Below are positions 5,995 through 8,085 of a DNA stretch of 8,085 nucleotides, in pieces (positions within the stretch are counted from its first letter, which is position 1; every line of letters starts with the position of its first letter). The notes under the pieces were generated by a model. The model did no database searches. It worked only from the letters and a program-made list of their open reading frames with translations, and had not been told where the DNA came from. The position numbers and the translations under genes are program-made. Source of the DNA: Desulfurococcales archaeon (GTDB lineage: Archaea; Thermoproteota; Thermoprotei_A; Sulfolobales; Ignisphaeraceae); assembly GCA_027066265.1 (NCBI GenBank), contig JAMOOB010000242.1, positions 1 to 8,085 on the forward strand, written 5' to 3'.

Positions 5995-6348
5995 TCACTT
6001 CATCAAAGCTCTTATAGGTCTAAGCTCACGCTTGAAAGGATCGAGAATCAGTCCAAAGATCTCTAGAGTTACTATGCCTAAGAGATTCTCGTCCTCGCTC
6101 TCGCCTAAGACAACGGGGGAATGCCTCTCGCCATACCCTGGAAGCTCTATCAATGCTTCCGAAATCTTTCTCCGAATTACGGTCCCGTCCGCTAGAATGA
6201 ACTCCATCTCTCCAAGGGGTTTCAAACCTAGGTACTCCCATACCTCCTTCTTCAGTACCGTGTACGTGGCTCCAGAATCAACTAGGAATCTAACGTGAAC
6301 TTTCTTGTCTCCGTGCTTAACTATGCCGTCGATATAAACTAGACCCAC
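5995..6348 (-). CDS. Retropepsin-like (clan AA) aspartic protease, 117 aa
   Basis: A small single-lobe aspartic protease that would need to dimerise. The catalytic motif is FLVDSGATYTVL, with D24-S25-G26. A flap-like hairpin (FILADGTVIRRKI, 50-62) follows, and the C-terminal part ENLLGIVTLEIFGLILDP has the hydrophobic-hydrophobic-Gly pattern of the family around G91. There is no signal peptide or membrane segment, so it is predicted cytoplasmic. The start is GTG at 6348, supported by GGGGGTG seven bases upstream; a possible TATA (TACATAAG, minus strand, near 6403-6410) lies further up. The frame is intact. It is transcribed against, and lies between, the two halves of a broken ABC exporter, and diverges from the permease. 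The substrate is unknown. Confidence 0.85.
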   Translation of the reverse strand: MGLVYIDGIVKHGDKKVHVRFLVDSGATYTVLKKEVWEYLGLKPLGEMEFILADGTVIRRKISEALIELPGYGERHSPVVLGESEDENLLGIVTLEIFGLILDPFKRELRPIRALMK

Positions 6349-6466
6349 TACGTAGCACCCCCAACCTACGCGATGCCATGCCGTAGTGTTCTCCGAAACG
6401 AAGCTTATGTACTCTTCATAAACGTTAAGGCTAGGGGTCGAATAGTCGTTGAGAACTTGATGCGAG

Positions 6467-7219
6467 GTGCTTCGCTCTACGAAGATTCTTCGGGTCTACG
6501 CTATCGGTATGCTCTACGCTAAGTGGATGCTTAAGAACAAGCTGTTCTACGTCTACCTAACGCTGTTCCTACCCTTCTCTATACTGGTACCGTTCTACTT
6601 GATAGCGAGCGAGGATGGTAGGTCCTACGTAGCTATAGGTACGATAGTATTCACGATGCTCTTCAACTCGTTGGTTACTGCATGCCAAGATCTTGCAGCG
6701 GATAAGCTTCCTCAAGAGGATAGCCGTACTTCTATCCAAACCAATATCCTCTACGGAGTACTTCCTAGGACAAGCTACTCTCCAACGCTCTACAGACCTT
6801 CCCAGCCGTGTTAGCTATGGTGATCGCTCTATGGATCGTAGGAATCCTTGGGATACTCAACGTCGCTCTATTCGTAGCTGGACTAGTGCTAGGCTGGTAC
6901 GTATCTACGGCTATAGGCTACGCCTTAGCGTTAGCGCTTAGCACCGAAGGACTACAACACCATCGTGATAATCAGCAACGTCGTTTCGTTCGCACTCGTC
7001 TTCCTTGCACCGATATACTACCCACCAACGTATCTACCGCGAGAGGCTAGGTTGATGGTGTTGATGCTTCCATCGATGCACGCAGCCAACATGCTCGACA
7101 TCGCTAGCGATGTAGCCTACGGCATAGATCTAAGGCTATCAACGATCTACATGGCTACGCTAGCGATGGTTCTAACGATCGTCGTAGCGAAGAAGACGAA
7201 GTCGAAGGATCTGTACTAG
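6467..7219 (+). pseudogene. ABC-2 type exporter permease, three single-base frameshifts
   Basis: Reading across frames recovers a complete 6-TM permease of about 249 residues, the usual partner of a DrrA-like ATPase. The frame from GTG 6467 gives TM1 (LFYVYLTLFLPFSILVPFYLI) and TM2 (VAIGTIVFTMLFNSLVTACQDL). Near 6710 it continues in another frame as LKRIAVLLSKPISSTEYFLGQATLQ. Near 6786 it shifts again to ALQTFPAVLAMVIALWIVGILGI and TM4. Near 6946 it returns to the first frame as KDYNTIVIISNVVSF and TM5-6, ending KKTKSKDLY. Each shift can be explained by one extra base, and three together restore the original frame. Hydrophobicity and motifs are well preserved, so the decay is recent, or the errors are in the sequence. 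It is separated from its ATPase by an antisense protease gene. Confidence 0.85.
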
Positions 7220-7278
7220 GTTTCAGTGCAGGTCAGCTTCATCATGGTTCAGGTAGCAAGGCGGATGCTCATCACCAC
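7220..7278 (-). ncRNA. C/D box sRNA, antisense just past the permease stop
   Basis: Read on the minus strand: C box GTGATGA (7275-7269), 16-base segment GCATCCGCCTTGCTAC (7268-7253), D' CTGA (7252-7249), spacer ACC, C' ATGATGA (7245-7239), 12-base guide AGCTGACCTGCA (7238-7227), D CTGA (7226-7223). A second CTGA lies 2 bases after C', but it is too close to leave a guide, so the outer one is taken as D. The first guide region is longer than usual; probably only the 10-12 bases next to D' pair. By the D+5 rule the modified bases would be the fifth bases of targets GUAGCAAGGCGG and UGCAGGUCAGCU. The targets were not identified. A TATA box 27 bases before the C box supports an independent gene. 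Outer ends are approximate. Confidence 0.82.
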
Positions 7279-7299
7279 TACCGGAACGCTCTACGCAGC

Positions 7300-7304
7300 T
7301 ATAT
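7300..7304 (-). promoter_or_regulatory. TATA box of the C/D sRNA at 7220-7278
   Basis: On the minus strand TTCATATAGC contains the A/T core, centred 27 bases before the C box. The transcript should start within one or two bases of the C box, the same geometry as for the sRNA at 3814-3867. Confidence 0.6.
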
Positions 7305-7307
7305 GAA

Positions 7308-7323
7308 CCTCGATGAATCGAGG
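7308..7323. repeat. Perfect dyad between the sRNA and atpD promoters
   Basis: CCTCGAT-GA-ATCGAGG is a perfect 7-bp inverted repeat with a 2-base centre. It lies between the sRNA TATA (7300-7304, minus strand) and the probable atpD TATA (7333-7339, plus strand). It could be an operator or TFB-region element shared by the two divergent promoters. It could also fold as a 6-bp hairpin with a 4-base loop, but it lies upstream of both expected transcripts. Confidence 0.45.
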
Positions 7324-7332
7324 ATGTAGAGC

Positions 7333-7339
7333 CTTTTAC
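7333..7339 (+). promoter_or_regulatory. Probable TATA box of atpD
   Basis: CTTTTAC is centred about 36 bases before the TTG start, placing the transcript start near 7362 and giving a leader of about 10 bases (GGGGCTGGGT). The ribosome binding match is poor, so the exact start remains uncertain. Confidence 0.4.
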
Positions 7340-7371
7340 CTCTTCCCTCGCTTGGTTCGTGGGGCTGGGTT

Positions 7372-8010
7372 TTGTCTTCGCAGCACCAGATCGTTAGAGT
7401 TGCTAGACCTACGAAGCTCGAGCTCATTAGGTTGAGGAGGAGGTTGGCTACGGCTAGGAGGATCCATAGGATCCTTAGGGATAGGCTAACGTTGCTCGTT
7501 CAGGAGTTCTTCATAGTCGTTAGGAAGCTGTATAGGCTTAGGGATGAGCTCGATGCTTTGCTAAGGGATGCTTATAGGAGCTACGTTGCTAGCTACATGG
7601 TTCGTGGACACGTGGAGCTCGATGCTCTATCCTCGCTCGTTTCTCGTGGTGTTGAAGTGTATGCTGCGAGTAGAAGCGTAGCAGGTGTTCGAGCACCTCT
7701 CCTAGAGCTGAAGAGTGTTCCGGAAGAGGTACCGCTCTTAGCACCATCGGAAACCGTTCCCGTTCACCGATCTAGGAAGAGGATTATCGAGCTCATTGTA
7801 TCGATTGCAGAGCTCGAAAGAGAACTGTTTCTGCTAGGGATCGAGTTGGAACGTACGAAGCGTAGGGTCAACATGCTCGAGTACGTATTGATACCAAGGT
7901 TGCAGCGAACGATTAGGTACCTACGCATGAAGTTCGAAGAGCGTGAAAGGGAGGAGAAGACGAGGTTGAAGCGTGTAAAGACTGTGCTTGCTCGTAGGAG
8001 AGGTGCGTAG
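7372..8010 (+). CDS. atpD: A-type (V/A-type) ATP synthase subunit D
   Basis: Subunit D forms the coiled-coil central stalk that rotates inside the A3B3 head of the archaeal ATP synthase, linking it with subunit F to the membrane rotor. At 212 residues the length is normal. Family hallmarks are RPTKLELIRLRRRLATARRIHRILRDR near the start and RRVNMLEYVLIPRLQRTIRYLRMKFEERERE near the end. The N-terminal (about 10-75) and C-terminal (about 140-205) stretches form the long antiparallel coiled coil, with a globular piece between. The chosen start is TTG: no ATG, GTG or other TTG lies in frame nearby, and PTK would otherwise sit too close to the N-terminus. It stands alone here rather than in an atp operon, with a PHP-domain gene six bases after its stop. 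The frame is fully intact. Confidence 0.95.
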   Translation: MSSQHQIVRVARPTKLELIRLRRRLATARRIHRILRDRLTLLVQEFFIVVRKLYRLRDELDALLRDAYRSYVASYMVRGHVELDALSSLVSRGVEVYAASRSVAGVRAPLLELKSVPEEVPLLAPSETVPVHRSRKRIIELIVSIAELERELFLLGIELERTKRRVNMLEYVLIPRLQRTIRYLRMKFEEREREEKTRLKRVKTVLARRRGA

Positions 8011-8015
8011 GTACT

Positions 8016-8085
8016 GTGCTGGTAGGAGATCTACACGTACATACCGTGTGTAGCGATGGTCTCGATACCCCCGAGAGCATCGTGA
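8016..8085 (+). CDS. PHP-domain metal-dependent phosphoesterase, N-terminus only (runs off the window)
   Basis: Twenty-three codons are visible, starting VLVGDLHVHTVCSDGLDTPESIV with the GTG read as Met. The D-L-H-V-H-T...S-D-G pattern is motif I of the PHP superfamily, whose histidines bind catalytic metal. Members include histidinol phosphatase-like and RNase P protein component 3-like proteins, so the exact product is open. A GAGAGGTG ribosome binding site lies at 7998-8005, inside the end of atpD. The start is only six bases past the atpD stop, so the two are probably co-transcribed. Confidence 0.8.
   Translation, partial: MLVGDLHVHTVCSDGLDTPESIV

Noticed and set aside
5990..5999. 10-bp palindrome AGTGATCACT at the end of the protease gene
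   Set aside because: It overlaps the protease stop codon and its last codons (Met-Lys-stop); it contains a GTGATC ribosome-binding-like word but no start codon follows on either strand, so it is probably chance.
6026..6298. Other open frames on both strands over the protease gene
   Set aside because: Shadows; only the minus-strand 5995-6348 frame has a ribosome binding site and the DSG protease motif.
1..8085. CRISPR arrays, tRNA or rRNA genes, IS elements
   Set aside because: No regularly spaced repeats, no tRNA T-loop/acceptor pattern, no transposase motifs or terminal inverted repeats were seen.

Overview
The window looks like chromosomal DNA from a hyperthermophilic crenarchaeon (Thermoprotei, probably the Desulfurococcales/Pyrodictiaceae side; the genus is a guess). 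The evidence is archaeal RadA, an archaeal-type threonyl-tRNA synthetase with a DTD-like editing domain, an archaeal mevalonate kinase, the A-type ATP synthase D subunit, TATA boxes about 26 bases before likely transcript starts, GTGATC-type ribosome binding sites, several GTG/TTG starts, and archaeal C/D box guide RNA genes.

Layout. The left part (1-3815) is housekeeping: the start of radA on the minus strand, diverging from thrS; then mevalonate kinase and a 109-residue protein of unknown family on the plus strand. The middle (about 3816-7219) is accessory and partly decayed. It holds a HEPN/PaREP1-like helical protein on the minus strand, diverging from a VapBC-type toxin-antitoxin pair whose toxin has lost its middle, then an ABC exporter in ruins. 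The exporter ATPase carries one in-frame amber stop. Its 6-TM permease has three single-base frameshifts that together restore the frame. A retropepsin-like aspartic protease gene on the opposite strand lies between the two. The right part (7220-8085) returns to housekeeping with atpD, followed by the first 23 codons of a PHP-domain phosphoesterase.

The least expected content is three C/D box sRNA genes, all on the minus strand and none protein coding, at about 2331-2387, 3814-3867 and 7220-7278. Each has C, D', C' and D boxes in order, a 3-base D'-C' spacer and two guides. Each ends 1-5 bases from the stop codon of a convergent plus-strand gene, so the mature RNA is likely to overlap or touch that gene's 3' end. 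Two of them have a TATA box centred 26-27 bases before the C box, so they are probably transcribed from their own promoters and start almost at the C box.

How the genes work together: thrS, mevalonate kinase, atpD and radA are independent core functions (translation, isoprenoid lipid synthesis, energy, recombination). The sRNAs probably guide 2'-O-methylation of rRNA or tRNA; I could not identify targets by eye. The middle block shows the usual signs of gene turnover: a toxin-antitoxin remnant, a HEPN-like gene, a broken transporter and an intervening gene. It is flanked on both sides by C/D sRNA genes.
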